Below are positions 13,142 to 24,880 of a stretch of DNA of 64,000 bases, piece by piece. The notes below the pieces were generated by a model. The model saw only the letters and a program-made list of their open reading frames with translations, had not been told where the DNA came from and ran no database searches. Location: assembly GCA_024362935.1 (NCBI GenBank), contig JANCRA010000011.1:2914001-2978000 (forward strand), given 5' to 3'. The DNA is from Setophaga petechia (lineage: Eukaryota > Chordata > Aves > Passeriformes > Parulidae). Both the position numbers and the translations under genes were made by a program. The stretch's first letter is position 1, and each line of letters opens with the position of its first letter.

Positions 13142-14314
13142 GAAAACAAAACAAGCAAACAAAAAAATTCCCAAACAAAACCAGAAAGAACCAAAAAAAA
13201 ACCCCAGAAGAGATTTCAGCAAAAGATCTACTTATGTTTCTGGTACTAACAAAGTTTAGATTCCTGTTTGCTGGTTTTGGCTTTATATTTATGACGTTTC
13301 ATGTCAACATTTCCTCTAAGTATTTTCTTTCCACTCCTAAGTTGCTAAAAATTATTAATAAAAAGTAGCTATATTAGAGTTTCAGATACAAAACCAGGAG
13401 ACCATTTGAGTAAACAGATGCTCTTATATCTGTGAGAAAGGAAAAAATGGAAGGAATATTGGAAAAAACTGTTGGAAGTAAGCAGCTCCCAAAACATAGA
13501 AATTTAAGAAGCCACCTTTTTTATAGGCTGTGTTGCAGATGACTGCTAAAAATGCTGTAGTGTAAGTTCCCCAGAATTATACATGGAAATGGAGAATGAA
13601 TTCAGCATCTAAAGATAAAAACCCTTCAGCTGGAGTTTATGTCTCTTCATGTAAACCACAGAATCTCATTTTTGTTTAGGAGTAAAACCCATCTCTCATG
13701 GGGATTCTCTGATATGTCACCAGAACTAAACTTATATTACATTATCTGTTACCACCTACCCAGCTATTTACTCTGTGTGCAAGAATGTAATGGATTTGAT
13801 ACCACAACCTTCCTGCCCTCTTTGACTCAAATTGGACAAAATCCAAGGGGAGTTCTGGCAGGACACACTGTACTCACATTTATGCATGCATGGGGTGTGT
13901 GAAGAAGCCTTGATTCCTTAGTGAGACAACTTAAAGTCTTAAGAAATTTCATGTGAATTAGCACATTATCCCTATTATGGTGTGGAGAAAAAGAAGTCCC
14001 AGCTTTCAGAGTAGCTCAGTTTAGCCCTGTTCTGTATTACACACTTCATCAGACCCGAAAAAAAATGCCTGTGGTTTTGGACAATGAACTAAAACCTTGA
14101 ATTATCTTTTGGTCTTACTGTGCAATAAATTATAGAATTTATTGTCTTCTTCTCCATTTATACAGTATGATGGGAAAGATGATTAATTGACTGGTGAGTG
14201 GACTAAAAAAATATCTTTTAGTCCTCTACAGAGAAAATTCTATGGTGACAGACTGATTGGACAGGAATTTATGTATGTTTGTGCTTGGAAGACAATAAAA
14301 AAATTATTTCCATA

Positions 14315-16267
14315 GTCTTGAGGAAACAATCCCTTTTATTGTAGAGAAGTTTGTATACACAGATGCAATGTATTTACAACCAGCTTTTCTCAAACAGATG
14401 ACTGCTTAACATCCTTCACAAATCTGTCAAGAATGAAAGAAAATGAAGCTCAGAAGCCCAGCCAGCCAGCACAACACCCAAATTCAGATTAATTGCCAAA
14501 GACACCTGTAATGAGAGTAGATGGCATTATTCAGAAAGGAAAAAAATAGGACTGTGACAAAGATCAGTGGATGGTTTTCAGGATTGGTTCATTCAAATGC
14601 ATTGCTTAGCTTGATCTCAGAGTAGATAAACCATGAACTAAAATTTCACCTAGCAGATGGGGACCTGCCTTTTGCCAGGGGTGTGGGAGAGACAGGCAGA
14701 AAGCATCTGTCTTTTCCTTCCCCGGCTTCTGCAAGAACAGCTCACAGTTGCAGTCTCTGAAGAGAATTTGTTGGTCCTGTGTTCCCCTGGAAATCTCTTT
14801 TCCAGAAAAAGTCAGGAAAAGTTCCACATTTCTTCAGTAGGTAGAATGGAGTCAATGCACTAAGGGTGAGGACAGGAGTCCTCCTCAGGAGAGTGTGGAC
14901 TCCCACGCCAGCCCAGCCACAGGAGAGATGGCACCTTGGTGTCTTCTGGTGCCCCTCCAAACTGCAGCTCAGCTCTGCACTGCCCTTTACCTGGGGTGCT
15001 GTGCAATGGCACCAGCTGAGCTTCAGCCTGTACAATCACCCCAAATGCAGAGGCAACAATGCAGAGGGAAACAAGGAGAGGTAGAGACACATTATATTCC
15101 CTTTTCATGTTCTTTTCAATTAAAAGTAGAAACTTCATCAAAACAAAAAGTTACATGTGCAGGAGGCACTTCTCTAGAGAAGAAATAAATACCTCACACA
15201 AACATTCACGGGTGGATGAGTCCCATGAGAAAGATTCTCAGTACAACCAGTTCAGTCATAAAAGGAATCTATACCTTCACATTGATGTATATGAGAAACA
15301 GACAAAACATATCTGCTGATGCTCAAGGAAACTACATGCTTAAGTTCCCCACAGGTTGGGAACATGTATCTTAGAATCTGCATAATTTAGTTAACACTCA
15401 GCAGAACACTGCAATATTTACAGGCACATTCCGATGGGAAAACATTTGCATGTTGAGTGTGAAAGACACAGCTTTGTCACCTAATCATGGGACTTTAAAG
15501 CAGGGATTTTGTGACCTCAAAATACTATTTGTGAAGTTAGTGGAGAGGAACAAGGTGGGTAGGTGGTAAAGAAAGTAATCAGAATTTGCTAACTTTTTTT
15601 TTTTAGCATTAGAATGGTTTCAGGCTGGGATGAAGTGAGTCTGTGTAGACCATAGGTTCTGGCTTGTTACACATAGAGTGTTTTGTCTATTCTCATTTCC
15701 CATACCTATCCTTCCCAATTAAATACGTTTCCCATTAGCCAGGTTGATGAGAATAGTGCATAAGACTAATTCTTCTTCTTGCAATCATCATCATCACTCA
15801 TAGCAAACTTCAAAAATACTTGCAGAAGAGGAATGAATTGGAATGTCACATTTTTTGACTTGGTCTGTATTCTGAAGTTGAATGTGGGCATCTGAGAAAC
15901 GCATTTGTGATGCTTTGGAAGTTTTACAAATTAAAAAATTAAGTTACACTCTGAACCTGATTGAGAATGCAAAGTTCTACTAGCACTGTATGTCAGACAT
16001 GGTGGAAAAAGCTATTTAGTGACTACTGTAACCCTAGTGCTAACCAGAATTATTCTGAAAACAGTTCACTAGTTTCTGAAACTACTGTTGTTGCAGCAAA
16101 TTATTTAAAACTATCTACAGAATATGAGTCATACAATTTAAGTTTCAATATGTCAGCAAAACAGCAAAGTGTAACCCACAGAGGTTATATCCTGGAAGTG
16201 AAATTATCAAACTATTGCTTCAATGTTTGTAAAGTAAAGCTATCCTCCCTAGGGACACAGCACTCTC
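14315..16267 (-). other. LAPTM4B: LAPTM4B 3'UTR
   Basis: Sequence between the stop codon (16268-16270) and the inferred cleavage site. It has no splice-site pair that would suggest a further exon. Plus-strand open frames in this interval (for example 14895-15188 and 15961-16302) show no recognisable protein and are most likely chance. The left boundary depends on the AATAAA at 14335-14340. Confidence 0.7.
14335..14340 (-). terminator. LAPTM4B: Polyadenylation signal AATAAA of LAPTM4B
   Basis: TTTATT on the plus strand is AATAAA on the minus strand. Scanning from the stop codon at 16268, it is the first canonical signal met, which gives a 3'UTR of about 1.95 kb with cleavage expected near 14310-14325. 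Use of the site is inferred. A second AATAAA lies further on, near 14291-14297 within an A/T-rich run. Confidence 0.65.
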
Positions 16268-16342
16268 TTATGCTGACACATAAGGTGGTGGTGGATCTTT
16301 AGCAGCTCCATTCACAGGATCATCATATGGTGGTAACAGGAC
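16268..16342 (-). CDS. LAPTM4B: LAPTM4B exon 7 (terminal coding exon, cytosolic PY-motif tail)
   Basis: The minus strand has an acceptor TTTCCTACAG followed by 24 codons and TAA. The peptide begins VLLPPYDDPVNG and ends DPPPPYVSA. It contains both tail motifs of the family: LPPY and the terminal PPPPY, a PPxY site for WW domains of Nedd4-family ligases. The peptide is one residue shorter than the human tail as I recall it (Pro-Val where human has Ala-Thr-Val after YDD). The junction with exon 6 is phase 0. Splice sites, frame and motif content agree, so I am very sure of this exon. Confidence 0.97.
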   Translation of the reverse strand, partial: VLLPPYDDPVNGAAKDPPPPYVSA

Positions 16343-16479
16343 CTGTAGGAAACAAAAAAAGTTTTTATTTTTAAAAAAGAAGTCAGATGAGAAAATTTAA
16401 AGAAAAAAAAAACCCTAAGGCCTTGTCCACAACCAATCAATCAAACTCCAAAACAACAAAAAAACCCAAACAAACCAAC

Positions 16480-16497
16480 AAAAAAAAAAAAAAAAAA
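16480..16497 (+). repeat. Poly(A) run in an A-rich tract
   Basis: A run of 18 A inside an A/C-rich simple-sequence tract (about 16395-16530), just inside intron 6 next to the exon 7 acceptor. On the transcribed strand this is a T-rich stretch upstream of the acceptor. It lies farther out than a normal polypyrimidine tract. Confidence 0.85.
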
Positions 16498-18649
16498 CAA
16501 GAGAAAACCCCAAACCACAAAAAGAAAGAGTAAATTATTAAGCAGGAGCACAATAGTTAGGAAAAGAAATAATATTAGCATGAAGTTCCTCCTTTTCAAT
16601 ATGTATACTCATAATCTGTTTTCATTATGAAAGAAAACAGATTTCTTCTCATTTCATAGTAACCCCAGGAAAAGCTTGATTTCATCAATTCACTGCAGGT
16701 ACCTGAATTTGCTCAATCTGGCATGGCAGTGATAGTGGCTGCTTCTTCTGTAGTTCTCCTCTGTCAAGAGTGCTAAAACTTATCTCCTGGAGGAGTGCTC
16801 AAACTGCCAGAGTGAGAAAAGTCCTGAAAACCTCCCCTTCTGAGCCCTCCCTGGAACAGCTAATAATTATTTTGGAGTGGGGAAAAAGAAAGTAAATGGA
16901 GAACAAACTACCCAATGTCTAAATAAATCTCCAGTTTTATACTTCTGGAGTATTCAGGCATGAGAAGAAGATCTATACTCCCAGAAGTATTTCAGTGAAT
17001 CCTTCAAACATCTGACAGCAATTAGGAAATTAGGACAGGTTTAGTCATATATCACCCCCATTCACTGCAGTCCAGGCAGCTTTCTAGGACATGAGAGATG
17101 TAAGTTCAGGCCACACAGGGCAGAGAAGAGGTTTGAGCCAAGACTCCTGCTTGTTTAGGAAAGCATGCGAGCCGTCATGGATTTTTAATGGCACCTGCAC
17201 TGACATTAGTTAGCTTGCATGTGAAAAGACAGAGGAAGAGTTGTCTGTGAACCCCAGCAGGGAGGGAGGATAAAATAGATGTCTGAAAGAAGAATGAGTG
17301 TACATTTCCTAAAATATCTCAGTAACAAATAAGAATATCACTGAAGTGCACTGTCTGAGATACTTTATGCAGCTGATGATAAATTATTCATAATGGAATT
17401 TCCAGATTTATCAGCATTGCTTTTTGGTCATTAAAGAGCATGTAAAGCTGATTGTCTAAATGTACATAGGGAATATCTATAGGGACTTCTGCCATGAGAG
17501 GATTTCACCAATTCCTACAGAAGCTGATAACCTGCAAAGAAACATCCATAATCATTCCTTTTGGACCTCAACCACAACATACAAAATCAGTAGGAATTGT
17601 TCTGTAGATTTAAATAGACTTTGGAACAGGCTTTTGTGGGATAGTTCCAAGTGTGATTCACATTATACTCATGTGAGTTTACAAACATGCATTGATGACC
17701 ATATGTTCAAGTACATCTGTGCATGTTGTTAAGATTACAGAATGGCTACCTTGGCATCTTCAGCCCTTAATCAGAAGTTTCATTACTTAGAAAAGGAAAT
17801 TGTCAGAGCTGTTGCTCTTCATTAATACCATATGTTTGAGCTTGCAAATGCAGTATTTTATGCACTACACAATCTAAAACCCCTCATATTTGAAAAGCAT
17901 TTAATAAATTATGTCACCCTTAAAGGCTGCAAGCATCTTATGACTATTTAGTGAAATAAGAACAAGATTTAGAATTTCAAATATATATTATGATAAAAAT
18001 CATAAACATATTTTGCAATGTAACCTCAGTAAATCACAATGCTAAAGCATGTTAACTGTGAAAAGCACTACAGATGAAATCCCCTCCCTAGCACTGATCA
18101 CTAGTTTAATATCAGGATTTCTAGTAAAATCCTCATGTTACTAAAAAAAGTTTCCCAAATATCCTGAAACATGTTCATTAGTTTATTATGACACAATATA
18201 ATTAGTAATTAAATCTGACCTAGAGATTACTCTGAAAATGAATGAAGTTGCCCTTGTGAAGACTTGGCTGTCTTACTGCACTTTTATAATGCTACGCCCC
18301 AACCTGTGATCCATTTCTTTCAGCTTCAGAGTCTGTTTCATCAGGTGTGACAAGAAGTGACAGCAGGCCCTGTCATCCAAAGAGCTGCCATCTTCCAGCT
18401 GATAAAGATGAGCTGATAAATAATGGATGAGAACTCTTCCTGTGCTCTGATCCTCTTTTAAATCCATGTGTCCTAAGGCTACTTTGTTTACATCAATATT
18501 ATTACTTCAGCATTGAGGTTGCTGTAATTTCCAGTAGGTCTCCTGCCCTGGACAATTAATGATATGAGTGAACTTCTCCATTCCCTTCACTCTTTCATGA
18601 AACAAAATCTGTCTGGTAGGAGAAAAGTCTCCTGGTGAGGCTTTTACAT

Positions 18650-19120
18650 CTTGGGAGTAAGCACTCTTCTTCATTCTGCAGACACAAACCTCATATATGG
18701 GTCAACTGCCCTAAGGGCCCTAAAGAAGACACTTTCTCACTTACCAACAGTTCAACAAGAAGTGAGAGGAGATGGGAATGCCCATAGAATTTTGGGCAGC
18801 TGTAGGCACACAGTTTGTGGTAACTGGGAGTGGAGCTGTGGGGGAGCCTCATCCCCACTGAGTACAGCTGTGGAAAGCAGGTGAGCAGCATTGACAGCAA
18901 TGAGCTATGGAGTGCCAGGTGCACTGAGCAATCACCAAAGGGAACAGAAGGCACAAAGGGGCAATGCATGTAAGATGAAGAATATAAAAGGTTGAGCTAA
19001 AGAACAAGAGGGGCAGCTGCTTGCAGCTTTCTGAAGTGGTATGGTGTCATTCTGTGTGGGTGAATGCTTAAAGCCTTCTGAGGTTGTATGGTGACACTCT
19101 GTGTATCATGGCTGTCTCAG
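18650..19120 (+). mobile_element. Possible old LTR-like sequence with TATA-type box and imperfect 31-bp repeats
   Basis: This stretch has a TATAAAAG word near 18985 and a 31-bp imperfect repeat (19027-19057 and 19074-19104, 26 of 31 identical, period 47). Its composition differs mildly from the flanks. The layout resembles U3/R of a retroviral LTR, but I cannot identify termini, a polyadenylation signal or target duplications. It may equally be unrelated intronic sequence. Confidence 0.25.
19027..19104. repeat. Imperfect direct repeat, 31 bp, period 47
   Basis: Both copies read C(t/c)TTCTGA(a/g)G then a diverged TATGGTG block and end CTGTGT. Five mismatches in 31 positions show an older duplication. 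Confidence 0.8.
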
Positions 19121-19317
19121 CTGTGGCATGTGCTGTGACAGACAGCAAGGAGATAATGCATTGCTATGCCTTAAACACTAATGGCCATTCAAGTGGGCAA
19201 GTTGGAACAGAACATTCCTGGAAAGGTGGGACCATACAAAGGTAGGGCAGTCCCATTCTGGACCCAATTTTCCTGTTCTGTGGTGACCACACAACACACA
19301 GCACAAGTGCAGAAGCA

Positions 19318-19669
19318 GGGTCATGTTGCCGGTGGTCACAGGGGTTTATTAGAGGATGGATGAGACAGGATCTTGATTCCATGATCAGAAGGCTATATTT
19401 ATTATGTTGGGATATATATATAACATTATAACTATACTACATAAAGACAGAAAGGCAAGAGGCTTCTTCAGAAGCTGCTATGCTAAGAAAGAGATAGCAA
19501 GGAATGAACAACAATGTCTGTGTCTCAGCACAGAGCGATAACAGTCCTGCCTGTTGCATTCCACACCAGCAGATAATAATTGTTTACATTTGCTGCTGAG
19601 CCTCTGAGCTCCAGCAGGGAAAAATCCTAAGAAAAGATTTTTCATAAAGAATGTCTACGACAGGGTCAA
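19318..19669. repeat. 6-bp target-site duplication GGGTCA flanking the solo LTR
   Basis: GGGTCA occurs at 19318-19323 and again at 19664-19669, directly abutting the TG...CA ends of the LTR. Six-base duplications are typical of class II (ERVK-like) endogenous retroviruses. Confidence 0.85.
19324..19663 (-). mobile_element. Solo LTR of an endogenous retrovirus (class II/ERVK-like), 340 bp
   Basis: The element starts TGTTGCC and ends CTACGACA on the plus strand, so it has TG...CA termini on both strands. It is bounded by a perfect 6-bp duplication. Read on the minus strand, the U3 end begins TGTCGTAG, an AT-rich TATA-like tract (TATATATATATCC) follows, and there are two AATAAA signals (19398-19403 and 19345-19350) near the other end. 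The layout and termini match short LTRs common in songbird genomes, from memory. No internal viral region sits between two LTRs, so this is a recombined solo LTR in the same orientation as LAPTM4B. The intact duplication suggests a fairly recent insertion. Confidence 0.88.
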
Positions 19670-20000
19670 ACAGTTGTTATATTCCTAGAGAGGACTGTGG
19701 ACCACGAAGGACCCCAAACACCCCCGACTTGTTTTGGGAACTCTCCATCAGAAAATTCTGTGTGCTCCACAGTGTTGCATCAGACACAAAGAAACTCCTC
19801 CCTGGAAGGGATCTGGGTGCTCCTCTGCTAACTTTGCAGGTACATAACCTGACAAACTTTTTTTGGTTTGTGGGTCCCTACCCTCAGTGGAACACAAGTG
19901 TAACCATTATTTTGACCACAGACATTGAAATTACAACTGTCAGATCTTGTCACTGGATCCACAGGTGGTTACGTCTTTCCTTTCCATTATCTGCTCTTAA

Positions 20001-20020
20001 CCATCCATCCATCCATCCAT
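20001..20020. repeat. (CCAT)5 microsatellite
   Basis: Five perfect CCAT units in intron 6. Confidence 0.95.
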
Positions 20021-23000
20021 AATGGTCCTTCAAACCTAACTGAAAACCTTACATGATGGCTAATGGAAGCAGATAAGTGCTGTGAATACAAATCAGCATA
20101 GATATTCAGGCAGTACATTATGCTCTCCAGAGACAGTAAATGGAAGCCAGTCACTGAGCCAAAGGTTGAATTCAAAAACTGGAAAAATAGAAACTCACTA
20201 TTCAGTCTTATCTGTGAATCTGATTGGAATGGATACAGTCTAAATTGATTGACAAAGTACAAAAGATATGTGCATATTTTAGGTATATAGTACCCAAGGC
20301 CGAATCTCCACTCAGACAACTGACACATTTTGTTTCACAGGCATTACATTTTTGCATTTCTTTGTTGTGAATTGAGAAAAATGTATGATAGTTGCCTGAG
20401 TGCTGTGGGAATCATGTTTGCAGAGTGTTTGAGATTATCATTCACAAGTTACTATAAAAATTATGAAGGACACCCATTTTTTGGTACTCAGTGCTCCCTA
20501 TGTGAAGACATTCTGGCTTTTTTCAGTAGACCAGCAAGCAAGTTTGGAAGATTAAATAGTTGCAGAGTTCAGTCCCATGGCATGACTAAAATCTCAAGAT
20601 CAGAAGCTACTAGCTTATTTCAGAAGCCTATAACTGCATTATTTTTATTTAAGAAGCAAGTACCATTTTAACACCATCCGTTAAAATGCAGCCAGACGTA
20701 ACATTACTCACTGTTTGTACAATAGTCTTGTGTAAAAGCATCACAAAAAGACACTGAAATCAGAGCTCTAGGGGTCTCAAACCAAGAGGGTTCAAACCCA
20801 CAGCTCCAATCTGCCATATGAATGCTCCAGATATGGGGTTTTCAGCTGGAGAGGGAGGAAGGGAAAGTGGGGCTACATAGCCCTATGCTCGAGTGGGACA
20901 GGGAATGCCGAGTGCTGGGCTTTGTTCCAATAGCATTTAAGCATTTTGTGATAAGCAGTCTTGTATAATATGCAGAAGTAATCCATAACTGACCCATAAG
21001 AAATCCTGTTCCTGACTTAGCTGGTGTCATCTGAGTGGTTTGGTTAATTGTATTACATAAAGATCTCTATTATAAAGCACATGATACAGGATGACCTTCT
21101 CTGAAGAAATAATTACCAAACAAGTTTGCCAATGGCTGTAACATATTCAGTTAATATAAGCATATGTCATTTCATATTTTTTACGTCCTGGTTAATCTGG
21201 TTTTGGAGAATAAGTTTTTTAAGGCATTGCTTAGAAATACATCTGAGAAGAAACACAGGTAAATACTTCTATATTCAAACAGTTTGTAGCTAATCTTGTC
21301 CCAACAGTGTTTTGTTTGTTTCTTTCTTTGTTTGCCTGCTTTGGGGGGCATATTGCATTATTTCAATAATCATTCCTTATCTTTGCTGCTGATTCCACAT
21401 TTACTTGAACTTTCAGGAGAAAATTTTCTTTCTTCAGCACATGTATAAGTTTTGTCATATTGCTGTAGTGATTCCTGTTTGAACTCAAGCTCTTAGATCT
21501 CCTCCTTCTAAAGGAGAAAATGTGCCCAGTTCTGTATGAGTAAAATAAAATTTTGATCAATTGATTATTTCTGCATTCTCATCCAAACCTCACTGAACTC
21601 AACAGAAAACTTTATGTGTCCCCAGAGAGCTTTGGATTGCTTTTTCCAGCAGCCATTTGCATTCTCCACTGGATGGAAGGGTACTGTTGTTGCACAGAAG
21701 TTTTGAGTTTTAACAGCATTCTGTTTGGCTGCTGTATGAAACATTTGGGAGTTCCCACAACAAAAAACCTTGTTGATGTCTTGTTAGAAACACACACAGC
21801 TCTATTATACTTTTATCCAACACCTTCTGAAATGCCAAAAAAGGCTATAGACTAAAAAGGTCCATGATAAGTGCTGATGGTTAGAGCGAGCATTCATGAT
21901 GTTTTCTCAAACTTTAGCTTTTCAGTAAAAACACTTTTGCTTTATGCTGAAGGACTTCAGGTTGCATCACACAGATGACAGTAACAGGTGACAATAAATA
22001 ATTGTGTGGAATTAGGGTCATTACTACTGCAATTTACTCCTGGTCTTGTCCAGGTCCTGTTGCTATTGTTTGGATCTCTGGCAAATCATTTAACTTTGCC
22101 TTAGAAGGATCTCACATTTGTAAAACAGGTGTATTATTTGTTAAATCTTAAAAGATGTTGGAAACATCAAGACAGAGTCAAAACTCCCTTGGATGACACT
22201 TGGATATGACTGTATGACACAGGTGCTAAATTGTGGAAATATTTACAAACTAAATATGCATTTGCAGAAATTTCAGCCTATGCCTGAAAATGTTTATCCC
22301 AAGCTCTTCACCACAGCTCTGTATGTACTGCACATAATTCTTCTGCAGAAGTGACCTTTACATTTTAGACACCTAAATCCTTAGGGAAGGCCCTAAGGAT
22401 GTGAGTATGTGGGGAGGAAAAGAAGAGAGGGCAAAAGGAGCCCCAGGTCAAATACAAAGTGTCAGCGGGCTCAGACTGTATTCCCTGTTTATTAAAAGAG
22501 GAGGGAGAGTATAACCACAGGGTGAATAGTGTTAGACAGATGGGAAGAATATGCCAGAATATGCCAGTGCTGAAATACAGTCACCACATGCCTTTCCTAA
22601 TGCAGGGTACGTTTTCTCCTTGATACAGCACAAGGCTGATGCATCAGGTTCAGAGACAACTGAACTGAAAGAAGAGGTTTTAAGCAGCACAAACCTAATT
22701 GCACCAGCCCTCTGCTTTGGGTTCATTTCATCTCAGTGATTCCAGCCACGACCAACAACCGACTTGCACCAATCTCACACCACTGTGTGCTTTGGAGAGG
22801 GTTTAATGGTATGCAATCACATTTACTAATTTCATGTTTACTTCCCTGCTGTCCTGTCATTTACCCAGCCAAGAGCAGTGGAATTTCCTCCCACAGCTGT
22901 GGTGCTTTGAGGAGCCATTAACTGCAGCTCAAAGCACGTTCAGCCGCAGTGAAGCAGCATCCAGCCTACAAACTGCTCTAGAGGGAAGGCTGCCATCAAG

Positions 23001-23616
23001 ACCACCTGTCCCATTCAAGACAGTCCCAAATGTACTGTTGGGCTCTTGACTACACAGATGTTATGAAGATCACCTGGGGAAAACAGCAGACATCTGTGTG
23101 CATACACAGCTATAGCCAGCTGATTGCTTTACTCTGTAGACAGGAAAGGCTTAGGATAATTCTCCCTTTGCAATGTTTTCCTGTCAAGTTTGACAATGTG
23201 GTTTTTTTCTGAGCAGTCTGAGCTTCCAAAGGAAAATGTGAAATTAAGGTATATTTTTTTTCTTAAAAATTTCTGAAATCCAAATCTCCTCAATTTAAGC
23301 TCTGTTGTGGAGACTCAAGCCACAAAGTGGTAGCTATTTCCTTTAGTACTTTGTGTGGCAATGAGACCTGGACTATATGTAAATATCACTGATTATTTAA
23401 TCAATTTTGTGTTTTATTTGAAAATAAATAAGCCTATAAATGTAGCACTTGTTTTACTTCTTGTACAAGATTTACTGGAAGCTACTAAATATAGTGATTT
23501 TATTGAGGCTGACCTTCAAAAGTTTTCAACATTTCTCTGTGTAGAGGGAAAAGAAGTAGCATTAATCAAGAGTATCTGAAGAAGTATGTTTTTTCTATAA
23601 TGAGTTTCCAAGAGTT

Positions 23617-24100
23617 CACAGAATCATAGAATATCCTGAGTTGGAAGGGACCCACAAGGATCATTGAAGCCCAACTCCTTGCCCTGCACAGGACCATCCC
23701 AAGAGTCACACCATGTGCTTTAGAACATTGTCCAAATGCTTCTTGGGCTCTGTCAGGCTGATGCTGTGATCACTTCCCAGGGGAGCCTGTTCCAGTGCCC
23801 AACCAGCCTCTGGGTGAAGAACCTTTTCCTGATATCCAATCTTAACTTCCCCTGACACAATTTCAGGCCATTCCCACTGGTCACCAGAGAGAAGAGATCA
23901 ATGTCTGCACTTCCCCTTGTGTGCACTCTCTAAATCACTATGAGGTCTCTCCCCAGTCTTCTCTCCTCCAGGCTGAACAGACCAAGTGACCTCACCCACT
24001 CCTCATACAGTTTCACCATGCTTGTGGCCCTCCTTTGGACACTCCCTAATAACTTTATATCTTTCTTATTTTGTGGTGCCCAAAACTGCACACAGCACCC
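23617..24100 (-). mobile_element. CR1 LINE, 3' part, minus orientation
   Basis: The left end reads CACAGAATCATAGAAT, the reverse complement of the CR1 terminal octamers. The CR1 3' region follows in reverse: GTTGGAAGGGACCCACAAGG, CCTGTTCCAGTGCCCAACCA, CTCCTCCAGGCTGAACAG and finally CCAAAACTGCACACAG. The copy is 5'-truncated at roughly 480 bp, as most CR1 copies are. It is in the same orientation as LAPTM4B. Confidence 0.95.
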
Positions 24101-24259
24101 ACCAGTGGAGAAACAAAAAGTATTAAAACTAAATCCACTGAGAATTCAGTTTTCTATTTAATCCCTTAACACAAATTCACATTTTACATTGACTGTATGA
24201 AAAGGCTGACAGCCTTCAGGAGAAGAGGGAGCTTTCTTCCAGTAGTGAAGAAAGAGGAC

Positions 24260-24300
<41 letters not shown>
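24260..24300. repeat. (TAA)n microsatellite, about 13.7 copies
   Basis: A perfect trinucleotide run of 41 bases in intron 6, about 160 bp beyond the CR1 copy. It is likely to vary in length between individuals. Confidence 0.97.
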
Positions 24301-24639
24301 GTTCTGTGGTGAGAAGCAGTCAGATGTTGCACACAAGGCGAGCACTGGAGTCAGAAGTAGGGATTAGCTTTCAGAATGCTGCGGTTAAGCACTTGGGTGT
24401 AGGAACAGCTCTCCTGGGTAAGTTTAAAGGTCCATCCAGATACAGTAGTAAGTGGTGGATGATAAAGAAACAGAAGAGCAAGACAGAACAATGAAAGAAA
24501 TTTAGAAAGAGCAGCGCAAGCATATGTGGTTACAACCTGCCCAGAATATTCTCTAAACTGTCAGAAATTTATTTGATTGTCAAGGACTTGTTGGGCTACT
24601 GGTCAGTAAATGAACTTTTCTTTCATTGATTTTTCTAGC

Positions 24640-24880
24640 CTGTACTTCAGTCCATGCTGATGTCTAGCACTGCAATGTCCCCTGGTAAGCAGACCCACAG
24701 CTCATCTAGGTGTTTCATGAAGAAATGCCTTTGGTTTGCTATGAAACCTGCCAGTAGCTGTTCCACTGAATGTCCCCTAGCTCCTTTCTAAGTCAGTGAG
24801 CACCCCCTCTGCCACTCATGACTCTAAAGACCTCTGTTAGGTCTCTTGCTCTGCCCTCTTTCATCTCACTAAGGATTCTT
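24640..24880 (-). mobile_element. Ancient CR1/L3-type LINE fragment
   Basis: Recognised from the word order of old amniote CR1-like 3' regions read in reverse: ATGTCCCCTAGCTCC, then GCCACTCATGACTCTAAAGA, CCTCTGTTAGGTCTC and CTCTTTCATCTCACTAAGG. It is considerably diverged and lacks a terminal octamer, so it is older than the CR1 copy at 23617-24100. The boundaries are approximate. Confidence 0.65.

Larger units (their letters stand above)
1431..14314. other. Intergenic region between the LAPTM4B 3' end and the MATN2 promoter
   Basis: About 13 kb of AT-rich sequence with no exon or RNA gene that I can support. It contains a short CR1 tail (3401-3453), a CCA microsatellite (4026-4043), a TA-rich stretch (about 5995-6085), the AAAGG array (8252-8388) and A- or T-runs at 3489-3502, 11077-11091 and 13119-13141. 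Open frames here are short and show no recognisable family. The moderately GC-rich stretch at 5110-5640 stands out slightly in composition but matches nothing I know. Confidence 0.6.

Noticed and set aside
15961..16302. 113-codon plus-strand frame overlapping the LAPTM4B terminal exon
   Set aside because: Antisense to a well-supported exon and 3'UTR, with no family signature.
19651..20022. Possible viral envelope fragment right of the solo LTR
   Set aside because: It contains NLT and NTS triplets but no family signature, cleavage motif or fusion-peptide pattern that I can recognise. The target-site duplication shows the LTR ended before it.
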